Source of the DNA: Tetranychus cinnabarinus | Lineage: Eukaryota > Arthropoda > Arachnida > Trombidiformes > Tetranychidae | NCBI GenBank assembly: GCA_022266195.1 | Contig: WHVY01000002.1 | Coordinates: 13,469,001-13,533,000 of the forward strand | Direction: 5' to 3' | Length of the DNA: 64,000 nucleotides | In this document: piece by piece, positions 55,581 through 63,857 of the stretch | How the letters are laid out: the number at the start of each line of letters is the position of its first letter | How positions within the stretch are numbered: the first letter of the stretch is position 1 | The notes under the pieces: model-generated | Seen by the model: only the letters and a program-made list of their open reading frames with translations | Database searches by the model: none | Told to the model about the DNA's origin: nothing | Program-made: the position numbers and the translations under genes

Positions 55581-55797
55581 AAAACCATGAATGCACAATT
55601 AAACCAATGATTCAAACAATGAAATCGGCCAAACTAGGTTTATAGCAATCGTAATTTTGAAAACAATGATTCAATAAAAATCATAAATCTTAAACAATGA
55701 GATGAATTAAATCTATTGACCTGTATTTAACTTTAAGAAATATTGTCAAGTTACAATGTATATAAACTGAGGAAAACTTCCTCGATCTACTTTCAAA
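55524..55797. other. Non-coding terminal region of Polinton 2 with TATA box
   Basis: No open frame. TATATAAAC at 55,759-55,767 is 31 nt before the ATG of a very small membrane protein gene, at the same spacing as the TATATAAAG boxes. Confidence 0.5.
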
Positions 55798-55917
55798 ATG
55801 ATTAAATCCGAGCAAAACTGTGTCGTTAGGTTTACAATAGTAATTATTATCATTCTCATTTTATTCATACGCATATTGTACAACCCTACGAGTGAACTAG
55901 ACATTAAACTTGCTTAA
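55798..55917 (+). CDS. Very small membrane protein (39 residues)
   Basis: MIKSEQNCVVRF followed by a strongly hydrophobic helix of about 17 residues (TIVIIIILILFIRIL) and a polar end. A single-pass membrane peptide is predicted. Support for it being real: a TATATAAAC box 31 nt upstream, matching the element's promoter spacing. No family recognised. It could be a viroporin-like or membrane-remodelling peptide, but that is speculation. Confidence 0.45.
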   Translation: MIKSEQNCVVRFTIVIIIILILFIRILYNPTSELDIKLA

Positions 55918-56204
55918 TGTTGTTATTGTATTGTCTTTATCTAGGGCAAATCAATCACAAACAATGCAAGGATATCCTGTACTATTAATAGTTCAATAAT
56001 TGAAATAATTATGAGATATTCAATTGTGTCTTGATTTAACTATCAATTGTTTTCTTCAAGTTTTATTACTCATTGTGTATTGTTTCATTGAATACAATAA
56101 ACAATAAAAAACTGTATTGTTCTCTATGACCTAAAAGCTCTTTCCTTTGGTATAAAAGTGAGGCAAAAACCAAACAAAATTTATTCGTATTCACTCATTC
56201 ATTC
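55918..56204. promoter_or_regulatory. Upstream region and TATA box of the IAP gene
   Basis: AT-rich non-coding DNA. TATAAAAG at 56,151-56,158 is 54 nt before the IAP ATG, with a CATTCATTCA-type stretch between them. Confidence 0.5.
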
Positions 56205-56948
56205 ATGATGGTTGATTGTAATGAAGTTATCCTTGATGGTTTTTTCCCACATCTTCCTCTTGGTATTTCCCAGAGTGACATCAGAAGTGAATTAGATGAT
56301 ATTCCTTCTGTGTTGGTTCAAAACAGTGATATACCGCCTGTTGCAGTTCAAAACAGTGATGAATCGACTGTGCGGAGCCCTACTGTAGCAGTCCCAAATA
56401 CGGAAAACACCAATTCGATATATCTTTGCGATGGTAAATCGCCCTTTTGTGGTTTCAACCAAATTGTTGATGCAGAGTATCCTGAATACATAACCTTACA
56501 AAGCAGAATCGATACGTTTTCAAACTGGAACAGTGAAAACATTTCTGTGAACAACCTAGCTGAAGCCGGTTTCGTTTACAGCGGGAAAGCTGACATTGCT
56601 GTTTGTTTTCATTGCGGAGTACATGTTGGTAATTGGTTGCCTGGAGAGGATGCTTGGGTATCACACGCAAAATTCGCTCCCTGGTGTACATTCCTTTACA
56701 TCAGAAAAGGATTTGGTTTCATCGATGCATGTACAGGAGATCAACTTTTGCAAGTTCAATCTTCACCAATCATCGAGCCAGACAATGATCGATATAAATG
56801 CAAAATCTGTTTGGAAAAAGAAATTGGCGTTTGCTTCTTCCCGTGTGATCACGCCGTGACTTGCGTTGATTGTGCACCAGGTATCACTAGTTGCCCAATC
56901 TGTCGTGAGAAAATAACAGGAGTAATAAGACTGAAACTTATTAATTAA
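56205..56948 (+). CDS. IAP: Inhibitor-of-apoptosis protein (one BIR + RING)
   Basis: 247 residues. The N-terminal 75 are disordered with near-repeats (VLVQNSDIPP / VAVQNSDEST). A BIR domain spans about 88-165 with the zinc ligands of CFHCG...W..GEDAWVSHAKFAPWC. A C3HC4 RING spans about 200-240 (CKICLEKEIGVCFFPCDH...CVDCAPG..SCPICREK). Such proteins bind caspases or IAP antagonists and ubiquitylate them through the RING, blocking cell death. Large DNA viruses of arthropods carry similar genes. The start is the first of two adjacent ATGs. It is followed 12 nt later by the TBP-like gene, perhaps on the same transcript. No counterpart is seen in Polinton 1. Confidence 0.88.
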   Translation: MMVDCNEVILDGFFPHLPLGISQSDIRSELDDIPSVLVQNSDIPPVAVQNSDESTVRSPTVAVPNTENTNSIYLCDGKSPFCGFNQIVDAEYPEYITLQSRIDTFSNWNSENISVNNLAEAGFVYSGKADIAVCFHCGVHVGNWLPGEDAWVSHAKFAPWCTFLYIRKGFGFIDACTGDQLLQVQSSPIIEPDNDRYKCKICLEKEIGVCFFPCDHAVTCVDCAPGITSCPICREKITGVIRLKLIN

Positions 56949-56960
56949 GAGTCATTTACT

Positions 56961-57485
56961 ATGAAGTACCTACAAGAGAACGTTTCTATTGCAAACATTG
57001 TAACAACATATACTTTAAACTCTAAACTTGATCGTAATCTAATAAAAGAAAATTTTAAATTTATAAAGTATCCAAAATCATTTTCAGGCGGAATATTGAA
57101 ATATTGTGAAGGTTGTTTGCTGATTTTTGATTCAGGAAAAATCAATGTAACGGGTGTTCAAAATATAGTAACATCAATGATACTGGTTGATCGATTTTGT
57201 TCAAAATATCCTTCCAACATATCTTATTCATCATTTAAAATAGTGAACATAACGGTTTGTGCAAAAATTATTGGCGATTTTGACTATGAAGCGCTCTTAC
57301 GTCACCCAGGATCGTCTTATGAACCAGAGCTTTTTCCAGGAATACATCTTAAACTTGATGAATCAAAAGTTGTTTTCATCATTTTTAAGTCAGGAAAAGT
57401 AATAATAACTGGTTTGAAAGAGCTGTCATCAATTTGGCATTATTGCGATGAATTCGACTACAATATAAGACTGAAGTCTATATAA
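56961..57485 (+). CDS. TATA-binding-protein-like transcription factor (Polinton 2)
   Basis: 174 residues with both TBP repeats: KSFSGGIL...CLLIFDSGKINVTG and YEPELFPGIHL...FIIFKSGKVIITG. F41, F56, F125 and F142 match the four intercalating phenylalanines of TBP. A linker of about 45 residues lies between the repeats. It lacks the N-terminal region of cellular TBP. It is clearly related to, but strongly diverged from, the Polinton 1 protein at 8,644, so the gene was in the lineage before the two elements split or was exchanged. It starts 12 nt after the IAP stop. Expected to recognise the TATATAAAG boxes of the element (inference). Confidence 0.85.
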   Translation: MKYLQENVSIANIVTTYTLNSKLDRNLIKENFKFIKYPKSFSGGILKYCEGCLLIFDSGKINVTGVQNIVTSMILVDRFCSKYPSNISYSSFKIVNITVCAKIIGDFDYEALLRHPGSSYEPELFPGIHLKLDESKVVFIIFKSGKVIITGLKELSSIWHYCDEFDYNIRLKSI

Positions 57486-57487
57486 AG
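57479..57487 (+). promoter_or_regulatory. TATATAAAG box upstream of small membrane gene
   Basis: The exact 9-mer TATATAAAG overlaps the stop of the TBP-like gene and lies 36 nt before the next ATG (57,524). Confidence 0.65.
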
Positions 57488-57523
57488 AACCGTCTAAAAC
57501 TAAAGTAAGCAACGCAATTGAAA

Positions 57524-57784
57524 ATGGAATCTCCTCAAGCAGTCCAACACAACTTATGGTACAGAAAAGTCCTCTTTGTTGTTCAACTAGCTGTATTGAT
57601 AGCATTGCTGATCACATCTATTGTGAATATAATTCTGAAGACTGGAAACCTGCCTCTATGGACAGCCTTACTTGGGTCATCACTTGGTTTCATACTTCCA
57701 ACTCCAAACGTCCGATCAAACAAGTCTGACGCGCTTATTCATCAAGGCTCTTATGCCTCATCTATTTCACCCCAAAATACCTAA
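57524..57784 (+). CDS. Small two-helix membrane protein
   Basis: 86 residues from the ATG at 57,524. A polar N-terminus is followed by a hydrophobic helix (VLFVVQLAVLIALLITSIVNIIL) and a second weaker hydrophobic segment (LWTALLGSSLGFIL), then a polar Ser/Gln-rich tail. Likely a virion or infected-cell membrane component. It has its own TATATAAAG box and lies just before the ATPase. No family recognised; Polinton 1 has an unrelated protein in this position. Confidence 0.6.
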   Translation: MESPQAVQHNLWYRKVLFVVQLAVLIALLITSIVNIILKTGNLPLWTALLGSSLGFILPTPNVRSNKSDALIHQGSYASSISPQNT

Positions 57785-57791
57785 TAATTAT

Positions 57792-57800
57792 TATATAAAA
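57792..57800 (+). promoter_or_regulatory. TATATAAAA box upstream of packaging ATPase
   Basis: A one-base variant of TATATAAAG, 32 nt before the ATPase ATG. Confidence 0.55.
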
Positions 57801-57832
57801 CAATAAAATGTAATTTTTTTGCAAATACCAAA

Positions 57833-58468
57833 ATGTCTATTTCTGTTCATTTAAAACATCCTTTTACTATGCTTATAGCAGGACCAACTGGTTCCGGAAA
57901 AACACATTTCATTCGGGACATGATCAACAAAGCTTCACAGATTTGTGATCCCCAACCTAAATCTGTAACATATCTTTATGGAGAATATCAAAAAATGTTC
58001 AATTCAATGCCAGGTGTTAAGTTCATTGAAGGATTACAAGAAGAGGTAATCAAAGGATTAGGTGGAGTTGATTCTGAATGGTTAGTGATAGATGATTTAA
58101 TGTCTGAAGCTGCGAATCAATCATTTGTTAGTGATTTATTTACTAAAGGTTCACATCATAGAAATATTTCTGTAATTTTAATCACTCAAAATTTCTTCAT
58201 GAAAGGTAAAGAGACTCGAAACATCAGCCTCAACAGTCAATATGTTGTATGCTTTAAAAATCCTCGTGATAAATCTATTGTAACAAATATCGGTCGTCAA
58301 ATGTTTCCAACAAAAATTAAAAAATTTGCAGCTGTTTATGAAGATGCAACTCAAGAGCCATACTCATACTTGTTCATTGATCTTAAACCAGATACACAAG
58401 AGAAAACAAGGTTATTGACCAATATTCTCAATGAAAGAGATAAACCAATGTATACATATCTACTGTAA
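57833..58468 (+). CDS. ATP: DNA-packaging ATPase (FtsK/HerA, A32-like)
   Basis: 211 residues. Walker A is AGPTGSGKTHF (about 16-26); Walker B is EWLVIDDLMSEA (about 83-94). The FTKGSHHRNISVILITQNFF block and the FKNPRDKSI segment follow. Strongly similar to the Polinton 1 protein along its whole length. It packages the genome into the capsid. It begins MSISVHLKHPFTM, and the codons upstream contain the promoter box, so the start is well supported. Confidence 0.92.
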   Translation: MSISVHLKHPFTMLIAGPTGSGKTHFIRDMINKASQICDPQPKSVTYLYGEYQKMFNSMPGVKFIEGLQEEVIKGLGGVDSEWLVIDDLMSEAANQSFVSDLFTKGSHHRNISVILITQNFFMKGKETRNISLNSQYVVCFKNPRDKSIVTNIGRQMFPTKIKKFAAVYEDATQEPYSYLFIDLKPDTQEKTRLLTNILNERDKPMYTYLL

Positions 58469-58470
58469 GC

Positions 58471-58479
58471 TATATAAAG
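58471..58479 (+). promoter_or_regulatory. TATATAAAG box upstream of hydrophobic-tail gene
   Basis: The exact 9-mer lies 3 nt after the ATPase stop and 26 nt before the ATG at 58,506; the orthologous gene of Polinton 1 has the same box. Confidence 0.7.
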
Positions 58480-58505
58480 ATAAGCAATTTCATGTTACCT
58501 GCTAA

Positions 58506-58853
58506 ATGTCGATTGAAGGTGTTGTAAAGTGTCTTCCGACATTAAAAAAGCTTGCTCAAGCTAAATCAAAAAAGCAAAGAGAAAAAATTTTAGCAGAAGC
58601 AAAATCTTGTATTTTCTACGCAATATCTGAAATCAGCAAAAACACTTTAAACGGGAATATATTACTTCCTGACGTGCAAAGAAAGAAACTTAATCGCTAT
58701 AAAATCGAACTAAGAAAACTTTCTAGAAAAAGTATTCCATTGAGAAAAAGAAAAGAAATAATAATACAAAGTGGTGGTGCATTTTTACCTGCGTTACTTT
58801 GGCCAGCTTTATCTTATCTAGGTGGGACATTGGCTGATAAATTGATATCATGA
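58506..58853 (+). CDS. Hydrophobic-tail virion protein of Polintons
   Basis: 115 residues. A basic helical N-terminus (KKLAQAKSKKQREKIL) precedes a conserved block AKSCIFYAISEISKNTLNGNILL, a second basic helix and the ending IIIQSGGAFLPALLWPALSYLGGTLADKL, a hydrophobic tail that may insert into membranes. The family recurs next to the ATPase or integrase in many Polintons; a role analogous to the membrane-lytic adenovirus protein VI is possible but unproven. The stop overlaps the following ATG as ATGA. Intact here, broken in Polinton 1. Confidence 0.7.
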   Translation: MSIEGVVKCLPTLKKLAQAKSKKQREKILAEAKSCIFYAISEISKNTLNGNILLPDVQRKKLNRYKIELRKLSRKSIPLRKRKEIIIQSGGAFLPALLWPALSYLGGTLADKLIS

Positions 58854-59149
58854 ATGTCATAAATAAAATGGTTGTTATTCCAGAAAAGGAGTACATTCTT
58901 CTCAAAAATTATGATGAAAAAAGTGACAACGTGAAACCTCTGGTTGAGCAAACTACTGCAGAAACAGAAACAAATCCTCAAGTTGAAAATAAATTTGATG
59001 AAGTAGATTTGGGTGAAATCAAAACATCTTTCAAGAAAGCAGTGCAAAAATATGAAGCAAAGTTATCTAAAAGACCTAAAAGACCTAAAAGTGGTGAACA
59101 AACTAAAAAATGTCAGAAGCTCAAGTGGACCAACGTGAAGAACTTTTGA
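58850..59149 (+). CDS. Conserved Polinton protein of unknown function (MV.I..EY.LLK family)
   Basis: 99 residues, half the length of the Polinton 1 protein. Shared N-terminus MNVINKMVVIPEKEYILLK; acidic middle; basic end with the repeat KRPKRPKSG. It lacks the Ser/Thr/Pro-rich insert. The gene overlaps its neighbours on both sides: ATGA with the previous stop, and 40 nt with the integrase start. Function unknown. Confidence 0.6.
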   Translation: MNVINKMVVIPEKEYILLKNYDEKSDNVKPLVEQTTAETETNPQVENKFDEVDLGEIKTSFKKAVQKYEAKLSKRPKRPKSGEQTKKCQKLKWTNVKNF

Positions 59150-60225
59150 AAGACCTGTACTTCAACTTAAGTAGTCCAGGTAGTTTTGGTGGTGCTAAAA
59201 GACTTTTCGCCGCAGCGAAGGAACAAGATGCATCAATTGATTACAATTTTGTTAAACAATGGCTATTGAATCAAGACACTTATACGAATTTCCGTTTAAG
59301 GAGAAAAAAGTTTGACAGACTACCTGTATTAGTAGACAGGATTGATGAACAATGGCAAGCTGATTTAATGGATATGACCTATTGGTCTAAACAGAATGAT
59401 GGTTTTGTTCATTTATTAGTAGTCATCGATATTTTGAGTAGATTTGCTTGGGTTAAGCCTTGCAAAGATAAATCAGCATCTACAATAATCAATGCATTTT
59501 CTGAAATTTTAGCCTCAGGGAGAAAACCAGAAAAGTTGCAAACTGATCAAGGACGAGAATTTGCAAATGCCAGATTTAGAAATTTTTGTTCATCAAACGG
59601 TATACATTTCTTTACCACAACAGATGCTACGATTAAATGTGCATTAGCTGAACGTCTGATAAGAACATTGCGTTCACGCATCTACAGATTCATCTATTGG
59701 AAACATACGCAACGCTACATTGACAATTTGCAAGAAATTGTTGAAAACTACAACAATTCTTATCACAGAACTATTAAAAGAGCTCCAAACTCTGTAACAC
59801 AGGACAATCAAGATTCTGTTCTGCAGACTATACAGAGAGGAATCAAAACAAATGAAGATAGAAAGCAAATCTTTCGTGATAATGATCTTGTAAAAATTCC
59901 GTTAAATTCTGGTAACTTCGAAAAAGATGCTGTGCAAAAGTGGACTGATGAAGTTTTCAAAGTTTCAAGTGTTAAAGAAACACCGCAAAAATTTATTTAC
60001 AAGCTACAAGATTTAAAAGGCCAAGATATATCATCAATTTTCTACCCAGAAGAACTGCAAAAAGTCAAGTATGATCAAACAAAAAAGTTTAAAATTGAAA
60101 AAATAGTCAAAAGAGTTTATGACAGATCACAAAGACAATATAAGTACTTAGTCAAGTGGGAAGGCTGGCCAAGAAAATTCAATAGTTGGATATCCGATAT
60201 CACTCTCGCAAATGACGACAATTAA
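59110..60225 (+). CDS. INT: Polinton retroviral-like integrase with chromodomain
   Basis: 371 residues. Catalytic D85 (QADLMDM), D146 (QTDQGREF) and E181 (ALAERLIR), same spacing as Polinton 1. The N-terminal segment has SSPGSFGGAKRL and QDTYTNF. A chromodomain closes the protein at about 326-371 (EKIVKRVYDRSQRQYKYLVKWEGWP..FNSW) with its aromatic residues in place, which may steer insertion to methylated histone H3. It overlaps the conserved gene upstream and the penton gene downstream by 14 nt. Intact. Confidence 0.93.
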   Translation: MSEAQVDQREELLKDLYFNLSSPGSFGGAKRLFAAAKEQDASIDYNFVKQWLLNQDTYTNFRLRRKKFDRLPVLVDRIDEQWQADLMDMTYWSKQNDGFVHLLVVIDILSRFAWVKPCKDKSASTIINAFSEILASGRKPEKLQTDQGREFANARFRNFCSSNGIHFFTTTDATIKCALAERLIRTLRSRIYRFIYWKHTQRYIDNLQEIVENYNNSYHRTIKRAPNSVTQDNQDSVLQTIQRGIKTNEDRKQIFRDNDLVKIPLNSGNFEKDAVQKWTDEVFKVSSVKETPQKFIYKLQDLKGQDISSIFYPEELQKVKYDQTKKFKIEKIVKRVYDRSQRQYKYLVKWEGWPRKFNSWISDITLANDDN

Positions 60226-61339
60226 CTTTACAATTGACCTAGCATCAAATGGTTCTACAGACATCTTTCCAGACAATACATTATCTAAATTTCAAAATCA
60301 AATTGATCCTGCATTGGAACTTGATGGTGATTGGGAAGTTGCACTAACTGAAATTTATTTTCCCGTCAAATTTGCTATTGATTTACCAGATAAAATGAAA
60401 GTTGATTTTAACCTTGTGATGACAGACTTTGTCGTTTATCCGAATATAGACCTGAGAAAGATACACGCTCCTGACAAAAAGTGGCTAAAATTTGCATATA
60501 TTGGTGATGATTATGCTTCATCTGTTGATGTTTCTCCAGATGACTCTTTAGATTTGATAATAGATAAACTCAACACTGCAATGATGAAAAATTTGAGCAA
60601 AATCAGACCTTTATGGAATTTTGACCGCTATCCTAAATTTGTTTGCGAAAATGGAAAAACAGTCTTCTATGCTGGCCTTCTTACTACAACAGTAGATAAA
60701 TATGCAAAGATTGGTCTATCTGTAGATGGTCCTGTTGATCTGATTAAATCAAAATACAAAAACGATTATGGTATTGATTTAGAAGAGATAGGCACTCTGT
60801 CAACTGAATCGAAATTTATGCGTACAGACAAGGATTGGATTTATTATTACAAAAACAGACTTATTGATGAAATAAGGAGTGACTATTCTACAAATGGAGA
60901 GCAAACTGATAAATACAAAGCAACTTCATCTATTGTAGTTGTTCCGCAATTCTCAGACGGAAGGTTATTGGAATATTTTGGTTTCTCTCCATCAGGTGAT
61001 GCTTTGATTAATTCAATTGATTCATACAAACAGGAAGTTGTAGTAACAACACCTCTTTATCATAAAAATAATGTCAATCTGATGTACGTATATACTGACA
61101 TCATAAGGGATCATACGGTTGGGGGAACTAAAGCGCCTGTCTTGAGAGCAGTACCGCTGACGACTGGTATTTATCAAGGAATCGGTTATTGCACATTTGA
61201 ACATCGAATATATTATCCAGTACGGAAAAATCATATTGAAAATATTGCAATTATTTGTTTGGATGATACTGGAGAGCAGATTAAATTTGCCAACATTGGG
61301 AGAGTTTTTGTAAGCTTGGATTTTCGTAAAAAGAATTAA
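60212..61339 (+). CDS. Penton-like minor capsid protein
   Basis: 375 residues, longer than the Polinton 1 copies. N-terminal family motif SNGSTDIFPDNTLSKFQNQ...LDGDWEVALTEIYFP; conserved C-terminal block (PLTTGIY...RIYYPVRKNHIENIAIICLDDTGEQIKFANIGRVFVSLDF). A single-jelly-roll capsid-vertex role is assigned from the family. It starts inside the integrase gene end. A single copy here, against two in Polinton 1; the extra middle region may hold what the duplicate supplies there. Confidence 0.75.
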   Translation: MTTINFTIDLASNGSTDIFPDNTLSKFQNQIDPALELDGDWEVALTEIYFPVKFAIDLPDKMKVDFNLVMTDFVVYPNIDLRKIHAPDKKWLKFAYIGDDYASSVDVSPDDSLDLIIDKLNTAMMKNLSKIRPLWNFDRYPKFVCENGKTVFYAGLLTTTVDKYAKIGLSVDGPVDLIKSKYKNDYGIDLEEIGTLSTESKFMRTDKDWIYYYKNRLIDEIRSDYSTNGEQTDKYKATSSIVVVPQFSDGRLLEYFGFSPSGDALINSIDSYKQEVVVTTPLYHKNNVNLMYVYTDIIRDHTVGGTKAPVLRAVPLTTGIYQGIGYCTFEHRIYYPVRKNHIENIAIICLDDTGEQIKFANIGRVFVSLDFRKKN

Positions 61340-61346
61340 TATAAAG
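61338..61346 (+). promoter_or_regulatory. AATATAAAG box upstream of core-like gene
   Basis: A one-base variant of the TATATAAAG motif at the end of the penton gene, 32 nt before the ATG at 61,379. The Polinton 1 orthologue has the exact 9-mer at 43 nt. Confidence 0.55.
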
Positions 61347-61378
61347 AAAACAATGTATTTAACGATGTATTCAATAAA

Positions 61379-61852
61379 ATGATTGAAAGAAAAACTTATT
61401 GCCCTAAAGATATTGATTTTAATAGCTATTTCACTCATCAAATCGGTTCAGGATTGGGTGACATCAACATAGTGAGAGGTCCTAGATTCCAAAGAGGTTA
61501 TGGGTTTGGTGGATTTATTGCGAGATTTGCTATGCCGTTAGTAAGGTATTTAGGCAAAGAAGCATTGAATAAAGGAGTCAGCATAGGTAAACGTGTAGTT
61601 CAAGACCCAGAAATTCAACAAGCTTTCAAAGATGGTGTCAAGGATTTAGCCAATAAAGGTCTATCTAAAATTAAAGAGAAAGTTGCTGTTCAGAAAGGAA
61701 GGGGTCGTAAAAGATTATATAAAAGAGACCTAGAAGAGCCATCAAATAAACCTTTACGCAAAGTAAAGAAGCGCACTCTTAAAAGAGTGAGCAACAAAAA
61801 AGCTACAAAAAAGGCAAAATCAACTAGGATACCTAAAGATATTTTTACATAA
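61379..61852 (+). CDS. Basic virion core / pX-like protein
   Basis: 157 residues. It begins MIERKTYCPKDIDFNSYF, then GSGLGDINIVRGPRFQRGYG, a hydrophobic stretch around FAMPLVRYLGKEAL, and a Lys/Arg-rich tail from about residue 110 (KGRGRKRLYKR, KKATKKAK). It matches the Polinton 1 protein in plan and in the first 70 residues. The basic tail suggests genome condensation. The TAA overlaps the ATG of the capsid gene (TAATG), as in Polinton 1. Confidence 0.72.
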   Translation: MIERKTYCPKDIDFNSYFTHQIGSGLGDINIVRGPRFQRGYGFGGFIARFAMPLVRYLGKEALNKGVSIGKRVVQDPEIQQAFKDGVKDLANKGLSKIKEKVAVQKGRGRKRLYKRDLEEPSNKPLRKVKKRTLKRVSNKKATKKAKSTRIPKDIFT

Positions 61853-63082
61853 TGGAATTTTTACATGCGTCATCTTCCCCTGCGACTATTGCTGAATTGG
61901 ATTTATTCAAGTTACCTCCAACACAAACAGTTATCGAAAGTACTTATGATGTAGAATTTAGACCTATTGGTTCATTAACCAATGCGTCAGTTCATAGTTC
62001 CTGGATCTGAGCATTACACTGACCTTTCTGCTTCTTATTTGTATGCAAAAATGAAAGTCAACACTGATGATGCATGCAGCTTTGTCCCTACAAGTAATCT
62101 CGCCGCTGCACTATTTGAACAACTAGATGTTTACCTTGGAAATGTCAACATAACTCCTGGAAACAGTTTATACCACTATCAATCATACATTGATGATTTA
62201 TTATTCAAATACAAGTCCGTGCTTGATGATTGTCAATTAATAGGCGGAACAGATGAGGAAAGAACCGAGAGAGTCAAAAATAAGAAAACATTCGATATTA
62301 TCATACCAATTCATGCGCCAATGTTTCAACAAGAAAAATTTCTAATTGATAATGTACCCATGACATTACGTTTGAAAACTTCTCCGCACACTTTTGGATT
62401 TAAATGTTCAACAGCTGTTGACAAATTATCTTATGAGTTTGAACGTCTATCACTTTTCATTAGGAGAGTTAAATTGTATACACCAGTGCAAATGTCAATC
62501 ACAGCACATCTTGAGCAAAGTCCTGCAAAGTATTATTTGCAAAGAAATGAAGTAAAATCATTTCACCTACCAACTGGTTTTGCTGCTAGTAGTATTGATA
62601 ATGTGTATAATGGACAGTTACCACGTAAAGTAATCATTGGGTTTGTACCTGATAAAGCCTTCAATGGTGACATATCTCAAGATTGTTTTACTTTTGTTCA
62701 TAAGAATCTACAAAGTGCAACTGTTGTAGTTAATGGAATAAAGATACCAAGTTCACCTTATCAACCTGATTTCACAAATAAATTGTACATGAGAGAATAT
62801 TATGATGTTTTTCGATCAATGAATCAAGATCATGGATTCCCTCAAATTAATTTACAATACAACAAGTATGCTGACAATTATCCTCTTTTGGTATTTGATC
62901 TTACTGATGATGGCACTTTGGCCTCGGATTCAGGTGCATTATCTTTAATTAAGCGAGGTAATGTGCGAGTTGATATTCAATTCAAAGATGCTCTTGATGA
63001 AGGATTGCATATGATTGTGTTTGCTATATATGATAGTGTTTTACAAATTGATGCAGCACGTAATATTGCAACTGATTACTGA
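61852..63082 (+). CDS. MCP: Major capsid protein (double jelly-roll), frameshifted near the N-terminus
   Basis: The ATG at 61852 opens a frame of about 52 codons ending at 62,008-62,010; the main frame (from 61,982, 366 residues) is +1 to it. Comparison with Polinton 1 shows both belong to one protein of about 410 residues: FRPIGSL in the first frame corresponds to FRPSSTL, and the second frame picks up directly after. Conserved blocks are LYHYQSYIDDLLF, NEVKSFHLP, LPRKVIIGFV, LYMREYY, SLIKRGNVRVDIQF and a C-terminal IDAARNIATDY. It would form the capsid shell. This is the only break I found in Polinton 2. Its stop overlaps the protease start (TGATG). Confidence 0.83.
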
Positions 63083-63504
63083 TGGCACTAACATCTTTAG
63101 ATATTCAAAATCATCTTTCAAAATACACAAGTTTCAAAGGAGTATATGCAATTGACAAACTCCCCCTTGCCCTGTTTCCGAAACCTTTCGGGATTGTAAT
63201 AAACCTTGATCCAAGCTGGAAATCTGGTTCACATTGGACGGCAGCATTTGTACCAATGTACGGCAGCGGACTTTATTTTGATTCTTTTGGACGACAGCCT
63301 CCGGAAATGATAAAAACATTTATGGAAAGAAACTGTATACATTATGATTATATCTATAATGCAGATGTATTGCAAGGCGATTTGTCAATTAAATGTGGCT
63401 ATTTTTGTATTACCTTTTTAAAAAGTTGTTTTACCGATTCTTACTTACCTTTTGTGAAGTGCGAAGTGCACCAAAATGAAAATGTAATAAACAGTATTTA
63501 TTAA
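63082..63504 (+). CDS. PRO: Adenain-like cysteine protease
   Basis: 140 residues. His in SGSHWTAAF, Asp in LYFDSFGRQPP, Gln in LQGDLS and the nucleophilic Cys in KCGYFCITFL match the viral maturation protease and the Polinton 1 orthologue. The ATG overlaps the capsid stop. An AATAAA-type signal follows soon after the stop (about 63,504-63,530), which fits the end of the capsid transcription unit. Confidence 0.88.
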   Translation: MALTSLDIQNHLSKYTSFKGVYAIDKLPLALFPKPFGIVINLDPSWKSGSHWTAAFVPMYGSGLYFDSFGRQPPEMIKTFMERNCIHYDYIYNADVLQGDLSIKCGYFCITFLKSCFTDSYLPFVKCEVHQNENVINSIY

Positions 63505-63857
63505 AATAAACTTGAATATTAATAAATCAAAATGAATAAAATTGACTATAAAGGAAAACAATTGCATACAAAAGAGTTAATAGTTTGAAATTAAGCAAAA
63601 TTCTTGAGACAAGTCTTGTATGAAAAAAAAGAATTTGAAGGCAAATGAACTGAGTAAAATTGAATGATAAATCAAGTTTATCTTACAAATTACCTATGTT
63701 TCACATTACACGTTTAAATAAAAAATTGGCACAGTTTTTTTAAGAACACTCTTTTTTAATCAATATTCGTTCATAAAAAAGGATACAAGTAAAAATAATT
63801 AAGAATAAAAGCGTAAAATATTTTTGACTGCATGAGTCCAAAATGCTGAAAAATAGG
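63505..63857. other. Convergent non-coding gap in Polinton 2
   Basis: About 350 nt of A/T-rich sequence with poly(A)-like AATAAA motifs, between the protease gene and a leftward gene at the window edge. Nothing else seen. Confidence 0.5.
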
